From the NCBI GenBank assembly GCA_903862805.1, contig CAIOZP010000356.1, positions 1 through 23,650 of the forward strand: a stretch of DNA of 23,650 nucleotides, in the 5' to 3' direction. This DNA is from an uncultured Fibrobacterota bacterium (GTDB lineage: Bacteria > Fibrobacterota > Chitinivibrionia > Chitinivibrionales > CAIOZP01). The translations under genes and the position numbers were made by a program. Under the pieces are notes generated by a model that was given only the letters and a program-made list of their open reading frames with translations, was not told the origin of the DNA and did no database searches. Positions within the stretch are counted from its first letter, which is position 1. Each line of letters begins with the position of its first letter. Shown here piece by piece: positions 23,152-23,650 of the stretch.

Positions 23152-23198
23152 GATTGCCTTGATTTAGAAATCATGAAAATCCTTTAATCAGGGAAATC
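23152..23198. repeat. Foldback repeat
   Basis: GATTGCCTTGATT (23152-23164) pairs with AATCAGGGAAATC (23186-23198) at 11 of 13 positions, one of the two exceptions being a G-T pair. The wording (AAATCCTTTAATCAGG) resembles a widely dispersed intergenic repeat type. No gene is associated. Confidence 0.5.
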
Positions 23199-23360
23199 AC
23201 GGTTCAGGACAATTATTATATTACTCCCCAGACAGCAGGCGTCCCGCCCACTGCTTTCTGATTTCTGCAAGATGATTCTGAGACTTGACCTTTTAGCCCG
23301 AGGTTTTTGTTTTGTTGGAAATGATTCTGCGTGATGAAAGAAAATTGAGTAGATTGTCCC

Positions 23361-23392
23361 TCGCGGAGTCGCGGAGTCGCGGAGTCGCGGAG
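23361..23392. repeat. Tandem repeat, TCGCGGAG x4
   Basis: Four perfect, head-to-tail copies of the 8-mer TCGCGGAG. Eight-base units preserve no reading frame, and no gene spans the array. Copy number is likely to vary between strains. Confidence 0.95.
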
Positions 23393-23439
23393 TAAGTTAC
23401 AGCTTCGTAAAATTTTTGGTTTGATAATTGAAGGCTGCT

Positions 23440-23468
23440 TTGCATTTCCTAAAAAGCGGAATTATATT
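23440..23468 (+). promoter_or_regulatory. Candidate promoter for the right-edge gene
   Basis: TTGCAT (23440-23445), exactly 17 nt, TATATT (23463-23468). The -10 box matches the sigma-70 consensus at five of six bases, the -35 box at three. The resulting leader to 23629 would be about 150 nt and includes a hairpin CTCCA-TAT-TGGAG (about 23504-23516). Confidence 0.35.
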
Positions 23469-23628
23469 ATTTGCAACCGCGTTACTTCGTTGTCCTGATA
23501 ACTCCATATTGGAGGTGAAAGTAATCCCGTACAGTACATCATAGCCACTGCGGCGAAAAGCAGAAGTACCCCCTTTGTGTTGATAACGTCCCATGTTTTG
23601 TAACCCATAATTGTGAAAGGTATTTATC

Positions 23629-23650
23629 ATGAAAAAGATTTCTATGGCTC
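23629..23650 (+). CDS. Start of a protein gene cut by the window edge
   Basis: ATG AAA AAG ATT TCT ATG GCT is preceded by GAAAGG at 8 nt. The visible residues MKKISMA look like the basic start of a signal peptide. Only seven codons are in the window, so nothing can be said about function. Confidence 0.5.

Larger units (their letters stand above)
22781..23628. other. Gene-free, repeat-rich region
   Basis: I see no supportable gene in this 848-nt stretch. It contains copy 2 of the structured repeat, a foldback repeat (23152-23198), an 8-nt tandem array (23361-23392) and the leader of the gene at the right edge. A hairpin GGCG-TCC-CGCC lies at 23238-23248, flanked by AGCA/TGCT. Base composition is lower in G+C than in the genes. 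Confidence 0.6.

Noticed and set aside
23460..23628. Cobalamin-riboswitch-like words (GGTGAAAGTAATCC and GCCACTG) in the leader of the right-edge gene
   Set aside because: The spacing is wrong, the AGGGAA and B12-box elements are missing, and the rest does not fit. A match to Rfam RF00174 would be needed to revive it.
23397..23630. 77-codon minus-strand frame at the right edge
   Set aside because: It overlaps the predicted promoter, the leader and the start codon of the plus-strand gene, and its product has no recognisable features.

Overview
The window looks like chromosomal DNA from a flagellated, Gram-negative-type (diderm) bacterium, most likely in the FCB superphylum; a Fibrobacterota-like lineage would fit. 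This is inference. SecA is about 1030 residues long and carries a large insert after its DEVD motif, of the kind seen in Bacteroidota and relatives. A flagellar rod/MS-ring cluster and SpoVG are present, and the genome encodes a very large secreted protein built from FN3, Ig-like and InlB-type repeats with Asp boxes. No rRNA, tRNA or CRISPR array was found.

Layout: (1) 92-2071 encodes a secreted PQQ-type beta-propeller protein closed by a strong terminator. (2) 2349-6130 is a two-gene unit, a membrane-anchored FliL-like protein overlapping secA by 1 nt. (3) On the minus strand, 9011-6328 encodes a DsbD-type thiol:disulfide interchange protein followed, with a 4-nt overlap, by a secreted protein of unknown function. 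(4) 9243-13081 is a flagellar cluster: candidate sigma-28 and sigma-54 promoters, flgB, flgC, an unrecognised 84-residue gene, fliE, a 0.5-kb repeat-rich insertion, then fliF and a terminator. fliG is absent. (5) 13138-13881 encodes an ElyC/YdcF-type (DUF218) membrane protein. (6) 16992-13903, minus strand, is a tight six-gene operon: argF, a single-domain KaiC-family ATPase, two small membrane proteins and two single-domain response regulators. (7) 17203 onward holds spoVG, a CsgG/DUF2380-like exported protein overlapping a 1265-residue repeat/Asp-box surface protein, and a GFA-family zinc protein. (8) 22781-23628 has no recognisable gene but several repeats, and the start of another exported protein gene lies at the right edge.

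The most interesting items are the KaiC-like/membrane/receiver module co-transcribed with argF; the receiver-receiver junction, where an A6 run separates what would otherwise be one dual-receiver protein; and a two-copy structured repeat (10995-11080 and 22989-23096) with a nearly invariant 41-nt core and a compensatory base-pair change in its first hairpin. A MITE-like element with 11-bp terminal inverted repeats also appears to sit between fliE and fliF.
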